64,000 bases of DNA from Paracoccus everestensis. GTDB taxonomy: Bacteria > Pseudomonadota > Alphaproteobacteria > Rhodobacterales > Rhodobacteraceae. The stretch covers positions 2,156,501 through 2,220,500 of the forward strand of contig NZ_CP090836.1 of NCBI RefSeq assembly GCF_021491915.1, in the 5' to 3' direction. Of this stretch, positions 32,138 to 41,726 are shown piece after piece. Below the pieces are notes generated by a model. It was not told the origin of the DNA. It saw only the letters and a program-made list of their open reading frames with translations, and ran no database searches. The stretch's first letter is position 1. Every line of letters starts with the position of its first letter. Made by a program: the position numbers and the translations under genes.

Positions 32138-33492
32138 ACGTTCAGCAAAAGGTGTTCGCGTTCCCAGGGGCTGATGACCTGCAGGAATTCCTTGTATTCG
32201 TTGCGCTTGACGGATTCGTAAACTGCCGTGAAATCCTCGCCCAGCACGCCGCGCATGGGCGCGCTGTCGGACATGATGTCCAGCGCATCGCCCAGGTTAT
32301 AGGGCAGTTCGTCCTGCGACGACATATAGGCGTCGCCCAGGCATTCCCCGCGGGGGTTTTCCCCTTCCACCAGGCCCAGGTAACCGCAGGCCAGGCTGGC
32401 GGCGATGCCCAGGTACGGGTTGCAATCCATCCCCGCCAGCCGGTTTTCGACGCGCCGCGCCTCGGGCGATGAAATCGGCACGCGCAGGCCGGTGGTGCGG
32501 TTGTCGCGGCCCCATTCCAGGTTAATAGGCGCGGCAAAGTCCGGGACATAGCGGCGATAGCTGTTCACATAAGGTGCCAGCAGCGCCACGGCGGCAGGCA
32601 GGTGTTTCTGCATCCCGGCGATGAAATGCAGGAACTGCGGGGTTTCTGCCCCCCTTTCATCCGAAAAGATGTTCCGGCCCGTCGCCACGTCGATGATCGA
32701 ATGATGCAGGTGCATGGCGCTGCCCGGCTCGCCCTCGATGGGCTTGGCCATGAAGGTGGCAAAGCAATCATGGCGCAGCGCGGCCTCGCGGATCAGGCGC
32801 TTGAAATAGAAGATCTCGTCCGCCAGGGCGACGGGATCGCCGTGGTTCAGGTTGATTTCCACCTGGCCCGCGCCGCCTTCCTGAAGGATGCCGTCGATCT
32901 CGAAGCCCTGGGCCTCGGCGAAATCATAGATGTCGTCGATGACCTTGCCGTATTCATCGACCGCAGACATGGAATAGGCCTGCTTGGCCGCCGCCCGCCT
33001 GCCGGTGCGGCCCATGGGCGGGATGATCGGCTGGTTGGGGTCGATGTTGCGGGCGACCAGGAAGAATTCCATCTCGGGCGCGACGACAGGCTTCCAGCCC
33101 CGTTCGGCGTAAAGACCGACGATCCGCTTCAGCACATTGCGCGGCGCGATCGGCACGGGGTTGCCTTGCTGGTCATAAGCGTCGTGGATGACCTGCAGCG
33201 TCCAGTCGGCCGTCCAGGGGGCGGCGGTCGCGGTGCTGAAATCCGGGGTCAGGATCATGTCGGGTTCGGTGAACGCGCCCGCCGGGTTGTCGGCCCATTC
33301 CCCCGTGATCGTCTGCAGGAAGATCGAGTTCGGCAGATAGAACTTGTCCTGGCGCGCGAATTTCGACGCGGGCATGGCCTTGCCGCGCGCCACGCCCGCG
33401 ATGTCGGCCAGGATGCATTCAACCTCGTCCAGGCGGCGGCCGGCCACGAAATCGCGGGCGGCCTGGGGCAAGCCATCGATCCAATCGCTCAT
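32134..33492 (-). CDS. Glutamine synthetase family protein, probable gamma-glutamyl-amine ligase (PuuA-like)
   Basis: 452 residues from the ATG at 33492. Carries the GS catalytic fold (metal site APEMEFFLVA, then EGGAGQVEINLNHGD, GSAMHLHHS), but it is shorter than true GlnA, has no DLYDLPPEE adenylylation loop, and departs from GlnA in the substrate loops, as in gamma-glutamylputrescine synthetase. It probably joins glutamate to an amine using ATP. Overlaps the GATase upstream and the oxidase downstream by four bases each. The amine could be putrescine, another polyamine or a monoamine. Confidence 0.85.
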   Translation of the reverse strand: MSDWIDGLPQAARDFVAGRRLDEVECILADIAGVARGKAMPASKFARQDKFYLPNSIFLQTITGEWADNPAGAFTEPDMILTPDFSTATAAPWTADWTLQVIHDAYDQQGNPVPIAPRNVLKRIVGLYAERGWKPVVAPEMEFFLVARNIDPNQPIIPPMGRTGRRAAAKQAYSMSAVDEYGKVIDDIYDFAEAQGFEIDGILQEGGAGQVEINLNHGDPVALADEIFYFKRLIREAALRHDCFATFMAKPIEGEPGSAMHLHHSIIDVATGRNIFSDERGAETPQFLHFIAGMQKHLPAAVALLAPYVNSYRRYVPDFAAPINLEWGRDNRTTGLRVPISSPEARRVENRLAGMDCNPYLGIAASLACGYLGLVEGENPRGECLGDAYMSSQDELPYNLGDALDIMSDSAPMRGVLGEDFTAVYESVKRNEYKEFLQVISPWEREHLLLNV

Positions 33493-34187
33493 GCGGCACC
33501 TTTGGCGATGGGGCGGGGTTGCTTGAAGAACGCCTCGATCCGGTCGGCCACCGCGCTTGATCCCTCGGCCTCTCCCATGCGGTCGATCGCACGGTCCATC
33601 AGTTCCTGCGGAACCCGGCCCTTGCCGCGCTTCTCCATCAGCCCGCGAATGAAGTCGTCGGTAAATTCCGGGTGGGCCTGCACGGTATAGGCCCGGTCGC
33701 CATAGATCAGGGCCGCGTTCTCGCAAAACTCGTTGCGGCCCGCCACCTGTGCGTCCTCGGGCAGCACCACCACCTGATCCTGGTGCCAGGCATTCAGCCG
33801 CACGGTTTCCCCGCCCAGATCGTAATCATGCGTGCCAACGGCCCAGCCGCCCGGATGCTTGACCACCGTGCCGCCCAGAGCCTGGGCGATGATCTGGTGG
33901 CCAAAGCAGATGCCGACCAGCGGGACGGCCGCGTCATAGGCGTCGCGGATAAAGCGTTCAAGCGGGCGGATGAAGGGGTGATCCTCGTATGCGCCATGGC
34001 GCGATCCGGTCAGCAGCCAGCCGTCGGCGTCGTGGACGGATGCGGGGAACTCCATCGCCTCGACGTGAAAAGTGCGGAAATCAAAGCCGCGCCCGTCCAG
34101 AAGCCGGACGAACATATCGGGATAGTCGCCCATGTCCTGCTTCAATTCGGCGGGCGCCTGGCCGCATTGAAGAATGCCGATACGCAT
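33489..34187 (-). CDS. Class I glutamine amidotransferase-like protein
   Basis: 232 residues from the ATG at 34187. The triad of the family is intact: Cys94 in GICFGHQ, and His172 and Glu174 in QAHPEF. It looks like the stand-alone GMP-synthase-type GATases, and in this operon it would fit a gamma-glutamyl hydrolase role like PuuD, freeing glutamate from the oxidised product, though PuuD itself belongs to a different subgroup. First gene of the three-gene minus-strand operon. No PuuC-type aldehyde dehydrogenase is present in the window. Confidence 0.85.
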   Translation of the reverse strand: MRIGILQCGQAPAELKQDMGDYPDMFVRLLDGRGFDFRTFHVEAMEFPASVHDADGWLLTGSRHGAYEDHPFIRPLERFIRDAYDAAVPLVGICFGHQIIAQALGGTVVKHPGGWAVGTHDYDLGGETVRLNAWHQDQVVVLPEDAQVAGRNEFCENAALIYGDRAYTVQAHPEFTDDFIRGLMEKRGKGRVPQELMDRAIDRMGEAEGSSAVADRIEAFFKQPRPIAKGAA

Positions 34188-34356
34188 GAAGAACCTGCGG
34201 TGTTGCTGTCGGCCATGAAGGTAGTCGCCCGGACGGGGGGGCCGCAAGGGGGCGTTTTTCGCGGTTTCCCGGCAAGCCCTGAATAAGGATCAATAAATAA
34301 TAATATTAATTTTCCATGTTTGATTTAATATATCAGGGTCCGACAGGATTTTTAAA
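34188..34356. promoter_or_regulatory. AT-rich divergent regulatory region, GATase operon / LysE
   Basis: Between oppositely directed genes. Positions about 34281-34336 are strikingly AT-rich for this chromosome (AATAATATTAAT, TTTAATATAT) while flanks are GC-rich. This is where both promoters and any shared operator should lie; I cannot place -35/-10 boxes with confidence. Confidence 0.5.
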
Positions 34357-34953
34357 ATGGACTTTTTATCGAGTATATTTGTGGTTTCGGGATTGCATCT
34401 TGCCGTGGCAATGACGCCCGGTCCCAGCACCTTTGCAATATGCTGCGCGGCCAGCACCGGATCGCGGCGGGACGGGTTGTCCGCGGCTGCGGGCGTCGTG
34501 ACGGCAACAGGCCTGTGGTTCGGCATCGCGCTGTTCGGGGCGGGCACGGTGATTGCGTGGAACAACCAGCTTTTCCTGGGACTTCGGGTGGTTGCCGCGT
34601 TGTATCTGATCTGGATCGGCCTGCGGATGCTGCTTGTGCCTGCGGTTCCGGGCAAGGCCAAGGGCGGGGAACGGCCGTTCCTTGTCGGGCTTGTGACGGC
34701 GCTTGCCAATCCCTTCGCCATCGCCTTCTGGCTTGGCACGTTTCTGACCGCATTGCCCGCGACGGCGCCCGATTATCTTTATGCGCGGATATTCGGGCTG
34801 ATAATCTTGCAAAGCCTGATCTGGTATTCATCCCTGGCAATCCTTTTTTCAACTGCCATGCGCGGCAGGACATTCGGGACGACGCGCCTTTTGCGGGGCA
34901 TCACGGCGGGGGCGATGATCGCGGCAGGGCTGAACGCGCTGATCCCCGGCTGA
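34357..34953 (+). CDS. LysE/RhtB-family amino acid exporter
   Basis: 198 residues, about six membrane helices, with the family N-terminus GLHLAVAMTPGPSTFAICCAAS (conserved TPGP) and a central LYLIWIGLRMLL. Exports amino acids or related compounds across the inner membrane. A loop rich in Lys and Gly (AVPGKAKGGERP) divides the two halves. Divergent from the gamma-glutamyl-amine operon, and its specificity might be for an amine or amino acid handled there, but this is conjecture. Confidence 0.88.
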   Translation: MDFLSSIFVVSGLHLAVAMTPGPSTFAICCAASTGSRRDGLSAAAGVVTATGLWFGIALFGAGTVIAWNNQLFLGLRVVAALYLIWIGLRMLLVPAVPGKAKGGERPFLVGLVTALANPFAIAFWLGTFLTALPATAPDYLYARIFGLIILQSLIWYSSLAILFSTAMRGRTFGTTRLLRGITAGAMIAAGLNALIPG

Positions 34954-35030
34954 TCCGTCTGCGGCCTTTGGCTGTCTGGCGCGGGCCGCCGCAGGGCGCT
35001 AGGCTGGTTCCGGTTTGACAGGAGGACGCG

Positions 35031-36161
35031 ATGCCCCATCTTCACCCCGACATCGACCCCGAGGGCTTGGACGAATTCTCGGTCGTGTTCACCGACCGGT
35101 CGCTGAACCATATGTCCCAGCGGTTCCAGGGGGTGATGCGCGACCTGTCGGCGACCCTGCGCCAGGTTTACGGCGCCCATCAGGTTGCCATCGTGCCGGG
35201 CGGCGGCACCTTTGCGATGGAATCGGTGGCCCGCCAGTTCGGCACGGGCCATGCGCTGATTGTCCGCAACGGCTGGTTCAGCTATCGGTGGACCCAGATC
35301 TTCGACATGGGCGGCTTTGCGCGCGACACCACCGTGGCAATGGCCCGGCCCGTCGGGAATGAACCCCAGCCCGCCTATGCGCCCCCGCCGATCGAGGAAG
35401 TGGTGGCGAAAATCCATGAAGCACGGCCCGATGTGGTCTTTGCGCCCCATGTGGAAACATCGGCCGGACTGATCCTGCCCGACGATTACATCCGTGCCCT
35501 GTCAGAGGCCGCGCATGACGTGGGCGCGCTGATGGTGCTGGACTGCATCGCCTCGGGCGCGGTCTGGGTGGACATGGGGGCGACGGGCGTCGATGTGCTG
35601 GTCTCGGCCCCCCAGAAGGGCTGGTCGGCATCCCCTGCCGCAGGTCTGGTGATGCTGTCGGAACGGGCGGCCCAACGGCTGGCACAGACCGACAGCAACA
35701 GCTTTGCCCTGGACCTGAAGAAATGGCGCGCGATCATGGCGGCGTACGAGGACGGCGGCCACGCCTATCACGCGACCATGCCGACCGACGCGCTGCTGGG
35801 TCTGCGCGACGCAATGGAGGAAACGCGCGCGATGGGATTCGATGCCGCCCGCGATGCGCAATGGCGGCTGGGTAATGCGGTGCGGGCGATGCTGGCCGAA
35901 CGCGGGGTCCGGTCGGTCGCGGCACAAGGATTCGCCGCACCGGGGGTGGTGGTCAGCTATACCGACGATCCCGATATCAAGAACGGCCGGAAATTCGCCG
36001 CCGAGGGGATGCAGATCGCGGCAGGGGTTCCCCTGGCCGTGAACGAGGGCGACAGCTTCTCGACCTTCCGTCTCGGCCTGTTCGGGCTGGACAAGTTGAA
36101 GGACGTGGACGGCACCCTGGCCCGGCTGCGGGCGGCAATGGACAAGGTGATCCCCGCCTGA
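35031..36161 (+). CDS. Class V aminotransferase, alanine-glyoxylate / serine-pyruvate type
   Basis: 376 residues of the fold-type I, class V PLP group. Substrate-loop VPGGGTFAMESVARQF near 55-70, aspartate 171 in VLDCIAS, and the Schiff-base lysine 196 in SAPQKGWSASPAAG. C-terminal arginine region DSFSTFRLGLFG is typical. Alanine-glyoxylate and related aminotransferases are the nearest match; amino donor is not clear. Stands alone: 78 bases after lysE on the same strand, with a strong terminator just past its stop. Confidence 0.87.
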   Translation: MPHLHPDIDPEGLDEFSVVFTDRSLNHMSQRFQGVMRDLSATLRQVYGAHQVAIVPGGGTFAMESVARQFGTGHALIVRNGWFSYRWTQIFDMGGFARDTTVAMARPVGNEPQPAYAPPPIEEVVAKIHEARPDVVFAPHVETSAGLILPDDYIRALSEAAHDVGALMVLDCIASGAVWVDMGATGVDVLVSAPQKGWSASPAAGLVMLSERAAQRLAQTDSNSFALDLKKWRAIMAAYEDGGHAYHATMPTDALLGLRDAMEETRAMGFDAARDAQWRLGNAVRAMLAERGVRSVAAQGFAAPGVVVSYTDDPDIKNGRKFAAEGMQIAAGVPLAVNEGDSFSTFRLGLFGLDKLKDVDGTLARLRAAMDKVIPA

Positions 36162-36180
36162 ACATTCCCTGGTTTCTGGC

Positions 36181-36208
36181 AAAGGCCCGCCCTGGTGGCG
36201 GGCCTTTT
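36181..36208 (+). terminator. Rho-independent terminator after the aminotransferase
   Basis: Stem AAAGGCCCGCC with GGCGGGCCTTT, loop of five to six bases, ending in TTTT, 20 bases past the stop. Confidence 0.82.
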
Positions 36209-36250
36209 GGTTTGCCCGGGGAATGATCTTCTCCTCTGCCCCCTCATTTC

Positions 36251-36305
36251 AGCAAATATATGCTCTTGCTAAACACGACTTTCCCTGTCGTTATTTGTGA
36301 AATAA
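36251..36305 (+). promoter_or_regulatory. Paired palindromes upstream of the sulfate transport operon
   Basis: AGCAAATATATGCT (36251-36264, arms AGCA/TGCT) and a perfect TTATTT-GTG-AAATAA (36291-36305), 40 bases apart centre to centre in an AT-rich patch. The second ends 30 bases before the leader gene's ATG. They look like operator sites, possibly for a LysR-type sulfur regulator such as CysB; the binding protein is not known. Confidence 0.5.
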
Positions 36306-36334
36306 GCGACCGACGAGTCAAAGGAGCGATCGAG

Positions 36335-36553
36335 ATGACGATCCAGGGCCAGAACATCGATGCCAAGGCGCGCCCGCTTTATTCCGTCCGGCTGATCGAC
36401 CGCCGCACGGGCCAGGTCCATCGCGTGAACGGGGCGCCCCTTCTGGCGCTGAGCCGGGAACCCCAGGCGGCAGCCGCATCGCTGCTGGAAGGCCGCGATC
36501 CTGCCTTGTGGGAAGCCCGGATCGAATCGCTTTCCACGCATACCACCCGGTAA
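36335..36553 (+). CDS. Small conserved-looking protein leading the sulfate transport operon
   Basis: 72 residues from the ATG at 36335, with AAAGGAG eight bases before; a longer frame upstream overlaps the palindromes and is unlikely. No signal peptide or cysteine. The N-terminal half reads [26 protein letters not shown], suggesting a small beta-sheet, and the rest is helical ([24 protein letters not shown]). Family not recognised. It is 41 bases before the sulfate-binding gene, so the two are probably cotranscribed; it could be a cytoplasmic accessory or regulator of sulfur uptake, but nothing proves that. Confidence 0.65.
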   Translation: MTIQGQNIDAKARPLYSVRLIDRRTGQVHRVNGAPLLALSREPQAAAASLLEGRDPALWEARIESLSTHTTR

Positions 36554-36594
36554 CCATCGGCCCCGCCGACGCAGTTCTTTTCAGGAGACGGTCC

Positions 36595-37596
36595 ATGTCG
36601 AAATCCAACACCAGCCGCATCGGCGCAACGCTGCCCGCCATCCTGCTGGCCCTGGCGATCGCAGCCCCGGCCCAGGCCGAGACGCTGCTGAACGTCAGCT
36701 ATGATCCCACCCGCGAGTTGTATCGCGACGTGAACGCGGCATTTGCCGAAAAATGGGCCGCCGACGGCCACGAGGCGCCCACAATTGAAACAAGCCATGG
36801 CGGGTCGGGCGCGCAGGCCCGTTCGGTCATCGACGGGCTGAACGCCCAGGTGGTGACGCTGGCCCTGGCATCCGACATCGACAAGATCGCCGAGGCAGGC
36901 AGGCTGCCCGCCGACTGGCAGTCGAAGCTGCCCCACAATTCCAGCCCCTATACCTCGACCATCGTGTTCCTGGTCCGCGAAGGGAACCCCAAGGGAATCG
37001 CCGACTGGGGGGACTTGGTCAAGGACGGGGTCGAGGTGATCACGCCCAACCCCAAGACCTCGGGCGGGGCGCGGTGGAATTACCTGGCGGCCTGGGCCTG
37101 GGCGGAAAAGAACGGCCAGAACCCGCAGGACTTTGTGGGCCAGTTGTTCACCCATGTCCCGGTGCTGGATACCGGCGCGCGCGGATCGACCACGACCTTC
37201 GCCCAACGCGGCATCGGCGACGTGCTGCTGGCCTGGGAAAACGAGGCCTATCTGGCGCTTGAGGAAATCGGCGAGGATCAGTTCGACATCGTCGTGCCCT
37301 CGGTGTCCGTGCTGGCCGAACCTCCGGTCGCCATTGTCGAAGGCAACATCGCCAACGATGCGCAGCGGGAACTGGCGGCCGCCTATCTGGACTTCCTGTA
37401 TTCGCCCCAGGGTCAGGCGCTGGCCTTCAAGCATTTCTACCGCGCCTGGGACGACAGCGCCGCCGCCCCCGAGGACGTGGCCCGCTTTCCCAAGCTGGAT
37501 CTGGTCAGCATCGAGGATTTCGGCGGCTGGAAGAAGGTTCAGCCCGAACATTTCGGTGACGGCGGCATCTTCGACCAGATTTATACGACGAAGTGA
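36595..37596 (+). CDS. sbp: Sulfate/thiosulfate ABC transporter, periplasmic binding protein
   Basis: 333 residues from the ATG at 36595 with AGGAGA upstream. Signal peptide 1-28 (cleavage after APAQA). The mature part starts [18 protein letters not shown], the hallmark of Sbp/CysP, then [61 protein letters not shown] and a C-terminal SVLAEPPVA. It binds sulfate or thiosulfate and delivers it to CysTW. Next gene begins within a few bases. Confidence 0.94.
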   Translation: MSKSNTSRIGATLPAILLALAIAAPAQAETLLNVSYDPTRELYRDVNAAFAEKWAADGHEAPTIETSHGGSGAQARSVIDGLNAQVVTLALASDIDKIAEAGRLPADWQSKLPHNSSPYTSTIVFLVREGNPKGIADWGDLVKDGVEVITPNPKTSGGARWNYLAAWAWAEKNGQNPQDFVGQLFTHVPVLDTGARGSTTTFAQRGIGDVLLAWENEAYLALEEIGEDQFDIVVPSVSVLAEPPVAIVEGNIANDAQRELAAAYLDFLYSPQGQALAFKHFYRAWDDSAAAPEDVARFPKLDLVSIEDFGGWKKVQPEHFGDGGIFDQIYTTK

Positions 37597-37601
37597 CGGC
37601 C

Positions 37602-38441
37602 ATGACTGCGCGCCCCCTGGTCCACCGAACTGCGATGCCCGGCCTTGGCCTGTCGGCCGGCGTCACCCTGACGATGCTGTCCATCGTCGTCCTGCTGCCC
37701 ATCGGCGCCCTTCTGTTGAAGGGCGCCAGTTTCGGCTTTTCCAACGTGCTGGAGGTCGTGGCCCGCGAACGCGTCCAGGCGGCGCTGTTCCTGTCGTTCA
37801 AGCTGTCGCTGCTGGCGGCGGCGTTCAACCTGATCTTCGGCGTGCTTCTGGCATGGGTTCTGGTCCGCTACAGCTTTCCCGGCAAGCGCATCCTGGACGC
37901 CGCCGTTGACCTGCCCTTTGCCCTGCCCACCGCCGTGGCAGGCATCGCGCTGACCGCGCTTTATGCGCCCAATGGCCCCTTTGGCGAACTGTTCCAGCAA
38001 ATGGGGCTGAAGATCGCCTATACCCAGGCGGGCATCTTCATCGCGCTGGTCTTCGTGGGCCTGCCCTTCGTCACCCGCACTGTCCAGCCGGTGATCGAGG
38101 AAATCGACCGAGAGGTCGAGGAAGCCTCGGCCACCCTTGGCGCCACGCGCCTTTACACGCTGCGCCATGTGATCCTGCCCATGCTGACGCCCGCCGCGCT
38201 GACCGGCTTTGCCTTGTCGCTGGCCCGCGCGGTGGGCGAGTACGGGTCGGTGATCTTCATCGCGGGCAACATTCCCCTGCGCACGGAAATCGCGCCCCTG
38301 CTGATCGTGATCCAGTTGGAGGAATTCAACTATGACGCCGCAGCCGCCATTGGCATCGCCATGCTGGTGATTTCCTTCGCCATGCTTCTGGCGATCAACC
38401 TGATCCAGATCATCAGCCGAAGGAAAATGGGCCATGTCTGA
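37602..38441 (+). CDS. cysT: Sulfate ABC transporter permease CysT (CysU)
   Basis: 279 residues from the ATG at 37602; a GTG at 37593 would overlap the sbp stop by four bases and is also possible. Six membrane helices with the EAA loop (EEASATLGATRLYTLRHVILPML). PFALPTAVAGIAL and GEYGSVIFIAGNIP are characteristic of CysT. Forms the pore with CysW. Its end overlaps the cysW start by eight bases. Confidence 0.94.
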   Translation: MTARPLVHRTAMPGLGLSAGVTLTMLSIVVLLPIGALLLKGASFGFSNVLEVVARERVQAALFLSFKLSLLAAAFNLIFGVLLAWVLVRYSFPGKRILDAAVDLPFALPTAVAGIALTALYAPNGPFGELFQQMGLKIAYTQAGIFIALVFVGLPFVTRTVQPVIEEIDREVEEASATLGATRLYTLRHVILPMLTPAALTGFALSLARAVGEYGSVIFIAGNIPLRTEIAPLLIVIQLEEFNYDAAAAIGIAMLVISFAMLLAINLIQIISRRKMGHV

Positions 38442-39306
38442 CGCCACCCTTCACCCCGCGCGCGCCTTTCGCGCAGCCACCCAGGAAGCGCCCCTTATGC
38501 GCGCAGCCCTGATCGGGATCGCGGTCGCGGGCCTGGCCGTTCTGGTGTTCGCCCCCCTGGCCGTCGTCTTTGCCGAGGCCCTGAAGGACGGCTGGCTGGC
38601 GCCCATGGAATCGCTGGGCAACCGGGATGCCCGGTCGGCGATCCAGTTGACGCTGCTGATCACCGCCATCGCCGTGCCGCTGAACGCCGCCTTTGGCGTC
38701 GCGGCGGCCTGGCTGATCACCAAGTTCGACTTTCGTGGCAAGGCCTTCCTGATCACGCTGATCGACCTGCCCTTCTCGGTCAGCCCGGTCGTCGCGGGCT
38801 TGTGCATCGTGCTGCTGTTCGGCGCCAATTCGGTCGTCGGCGGCTGGCTGATCGCCCATGGCTGGCCCATCGTCTTTGCCATTCCCGGGATCGTCCTGGC
38901 GACCGTCTTCGTGACCTTTCCCTTTGTCGCGCGCGAACTGATCCCGGTGATGATCGAGCAAGGCCGGGCCGAGGAGGAAGCCGCCCTGACGCTTGGCGCG
39001 TCCGGCTGGCGGACCTTCCGCACGGTGACCCTACCCAACATCCGTTGGGCACTGCTGTATGGCACGCTGCTGTGCACGGCCCGCGCCATGGGCGAATTCG
39101 GCGCGGTCGCGGTGGTGTCGGGCAAGATCCGCGGCCAGACCGCGACCATGCCGATCACCATCGAGATGCTGTACAACGAATACCTGTCCGTCGCGGCGTT
39201 CAGCATGGCCGCGCTGCTGACCGCGCTTGCCCTTGTCACCCTGCTTCTGAAAACCCTGCTGGAACTGCGTCACGCCGACCAGCTTGCCGCCATTCGTCGC
39301 CATTGA
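38434..39306 (+). CDS. cysW: Sulfate ABC transporter permease CysW
   Basis: 290 residues, six membrane helices, EAA loop [24 protein letters not shown], and [18 protein letters not shown] plus [18 protein letters not shown], all typical of CysW. Partner of CysT. The soluble N-terminal 20 residues are basic. Overlaps cysT by eight bases and is followed by cysA after 13 bases. Confidence 0.94.
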   Translation: MSDATLHPARAFRAATQEAPLMRAALIGIAVAGLAVLVFAPLAVVFAEALKDGWLAPMESLGNRDARSAIQLTLLITAIAVPLNAAFGVAAAWLITKFDFRGKAFLITLIDLPFSVSPVVAGLCIVLLFGANSVVGGWLIAHGWPIVFAIPGIVLATVFVTFPFVARELIPVMIEQGRAEEEAALTLGASGWRTFRTVTLPNIRWALLYGTLLCTARAMGEFGAVAVVSGKIRGQTATMPITIEMLYNEYLSVAAFSMAALLTALALVTLLLKTLLELRHADQLAAIRRH

Positions 39307-39319
39307 AGGGAAACCGATC

Positions 39320-40039
39320 ATGCATATCGACATCGACGAAATCGCCAAGACCTTCGGCGCCACGACCGCGCTGCGTCCCGTGTCCCTGAACATCCCATCG
39401 GGCGCCCTTGTCGCGCTTCTAGGTCCGTCGGGGTCGGGCAAGACCACGCTGCTGCGGATCCTGGGGGGCCTGGAATTTCCGACCTCGGGACGGGTGCTGT
39501 TCAACGGCCAGGACGCGACCGGCATGACGGTCCAGGACCGCCGCGCGGGCTTCGTGTTCCAAAGCTATGCGCTGTTCCGGCACATGACCGTGTTCGACAA
39601 CATCGCCTATGGCCTTCGCGCCCGCCCCCGCAGCCAGCGTCCCCCCAAGGCGGAAATCACCCGCCGCGTGACCAAGCTGCTGGACCTGATCCAGTTGCCC
39701 GACATCGCCACCCGCTATCCCACGCAACTGTCGGGCGGCCAGCGCCAGCGCGTGGCCCTGGCCCGCGCCCTTGCGATCGAGCCGCGGATGCTGCTGCTGG
39801 ACGAACCGTTCGGCGCGCTTGACGCCAAGGTGCGGCGCGAATTGCGCCAGGGCCTGCGCGACATCCATGACGAAACAGGCCTGACCACGGTCTTCGTGAC
39901 CCATGACCAGGACGAGGCGATGGAGCTGGCCGACCTGGTGGTGGTGATGTCGATGGGCCGGATCGAACAGATCGGCAAGCCGCAGGACATCCGTGCCAAG
40001 CCCGCGACCGAATTCGTGCGCGACTTCATCACGGCGTGA
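39320..40039 (+). CDS. cysA: Sulfate ABC transporter ATP-binding protein, short form
   Basis: 239 residues from the ATG at 39320. Walker [10 protein letters not shown] at 35-43, Q-loop FVFQSYALF, signature [16 protein letters not shown], Walker [12 protein letters not shown] and H-loop [13 protein letters not shown]. CysA proteins usually have 330-365 residues with a C-terminal TOBE domain; this one ends after the ATPase domain ([13 protein letters not shown]), so the regulatory domain is missing without sign of a frameshift. Last gene of the operon. Confidence 0.9.
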   Translation: MHIDIDEIAKTFGATTALRPVSLNIPSGALVALLGPSGSGKTTLLRILGGLEFPTSGRVLFNGQDATGMTVQDRRAGFVFQSYALFRHMTVFDNIAYGLRARPRSQRPPKAEITRRVTKLLDLIQLPDIATRYPTQLSGGQRQRVALARALAIEPRMLLLDEPFGALDAKVRRELRQGLRDIHDETGLTTVFVTHDQDEAMELADLVVVMSMGRIEQIGKPQDIRAKPATEFVRDFITA

Positions 40040-40049
40040 CCGGCAGGCG

Positions 40050-41696
40050 TCAGCCTTGCAACAGCGCCTTCGCGGCCTGCGTCGCCGCGTCGGTGATGCG
40101 GTCGCCCGACAGCATCCGCGCGATCTCCGCCACGCGGTCGTCAGGACCAAGGGCCGTGACGGTGGACGTGGTCATGTCGTCCTGGACCGATTTCGACACC
40201 TGGAAATGGGTGGCGCCCAAGGCCGCGACCTGCGGCGAATGCGTCACCACCAGAACCTGCGCGTCGTCGGCCAGGCGTTTCAGCCGCCGCCCCACGGCAT
40301 CCGCCGTGGCCCCACCCACGCCCCGGTCGATCTCGTCGAAGATCAGCACAAGCGCATCGTTGCCGCGCGCCAGGCACACCTTCAGCGCCAACAGGAACCG
40401 CGACAGTTCCCCGCCCGACGCGATCTTGTCCAGGGCGCCCGCAGGCGCGCCGGGGTTGGTGGCCACCGTGAAGGCCACGTCGTCGCGCCCATCGGGTCCG
40501 GGCTCGCCCCGCGTGACAAGCGTCTGGAAGACCGCGCGTTCCATCTTCAACGGCACCAGTTCGGCCGTCACGGCGCGGTCCAGGGCAACGGCCATGTCCG
40601 TGCGCGTGCGCGTCACGGCATCGGCTGCGGCGTCATAGGCGGCGTCGGCATCGGCCACCTGCCGTTGCAGCGCGGCAATCTGCGCCTCGCCCGCGTCGAT
40701 CTGGCCCAGGCGGTCGCGCAATTCATCCGCCAGTCCGGCCAGGTCATCGGCCAGGACATTGTGCTTGCGGGCAAGCGCGCGCAGGGCGAATAGACGTTCT
40801 TCGGCCGCCTCAAGCTGGCCGGGATCCACGTCCAGGGCTGACAGCGCATCCTCGACCCCGCGATGCGCCTCGCCCAGTTCGACAAGGGCGCGGGACAGCG
40901 CGGCCAGCGGTTCGTCCAACCGCCCTTCGGCCCGGTCGGCGGCCCCCTCCAACCAGCGGGCGGCATCGACCATCGCGCCTTCGGCCCCGTCGCCGCCCAG
41001 CATCTTCAAGGCGCGGGCCACATCCTCCCGGATGCGGATGGCGCCCTGCATGGCGCGGCGGCGGGTGTCCAGCGTCGCTTCCTCGCCCGCCTGGGGGGAC
41101 AGGTCGTCCAGCTCGGCGACCGCATGGCGCAGGAAATCCTCCTCGGCCCGCGCGGCGGTCAGCCGGGCCTCGGCTTCGTCCAGGGCGCGGCGGGCGGTGC
41201 GGCGGGCCGCCCAGGCATCGCGCACCGGACCAAGCGGGACAGCGCCGAACGCATCCAGCAGCGCGCGATGGCCGCGCGGGTTCAGCAGCCCACGGTCGTC
41301 ATGCTGGCCGTGGCGTTCGACCAGCACGTCGGACAGTTGCCGCAACACCTCGCCTGAAACGCGGCGGTCGTTCACAAATCCGGTCTTGCGCCCGTCCGCG
41401 CCGTTCACGCGGCGCAGGATCAGATCGTCGTCTTCCAATTCGATCCCGGCATCGGCAAGGATATCGCGGGCAGGATGGTTGACGGGCAGGTCGAACACCG
41501 CCGTCACCTCGCCCTGGGCGGCACCCTGGCGGACCAGATCGGCGCGGCCGCGCCAGCCCAGCACGAAGCCCATGCAATCCAGCAGGATCGACTTGCCCGC
41601 CCCGGTTTCCCCGGTCAGCACGTTCAGGCCGGGACCAAAGCCAAGCTCCAGCCGGTCGATCAGCAGCATATTGCGGATGTCCAGCGAACGCAGCAT
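40050..41696 (-). CDS. recN: DNA repair protein RecN
   Basis: 548 residues, an SMC-like repair ATPase. Walker A is GETGAGKS at 29-36. A long coiled-coil region occupies about 150-370, rich in Ala, Arg, Glu and Leu. The C-terminal ATPase half carries SGGELSRFLLALKVCLA and Walker B LVLIFDEIDRGVGGATADAVG. Acts early in double-strand break repair. Follows bamD by 30 bases on the same strand, as in many Rhodobacterales. It converges with cysA, ending 10 bases past that gene's stop. Confidence 0.95.
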   Translation of the reverse strand: MLRSLDIRNMLLIDRLELGFGPGLNVLTGETGAGKSILLDCMGFVLGWRGRADLVRQGAAQGEVTAVFDLPVNHPARDILADAGIELEDDDLILRRVNGADGRKTGFVNDRRVSGEVLRQLSDVLVERHGQHDDRGLLNPRGHRALLDAFGAVPLGPVRDAWAARRTARRALDEAEARLTAARAEEDFLRHAVAELDDLSPQAGEEATLDTRRRAMQGAIRIREDVARALKMLGGDGAEGAMVDAARWLEGAADRAEGRLDEPLAALSRALVELGEAHRGVEDALSALDVDPGQLEAAEERLFALRALARKHNVLADDLAGLADELRDRLGQIDAGEAQIAALQRQVADADAAYDAAADAVTRTRTDMAVALDRAVTAELVPLKMERAVFQTLVTRGEPGPDGRDDVAFTVATNPGAPAGALDKIASGGELSRFLLALKVCLARGNDALVLIFDEIDRGVGGATADAVGRRLKRLADDAQVLVVTHSPQVAALGATHFQVSKSVQDDMTTSTVTALGPDDRVAEIARMLSGDRITDAATQAAKALLQG

Positions 41697-41726
41697 CGGC
41701 CGGTCCCTATCCCACGCGGGTGGGGG

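Noticed and set aside
36260..36334. Longer N-terminus for the 72-residue leader protein
   Set aside because: It would place coding sequence over the palindromes and away from the AAAGGAG ribosome site.
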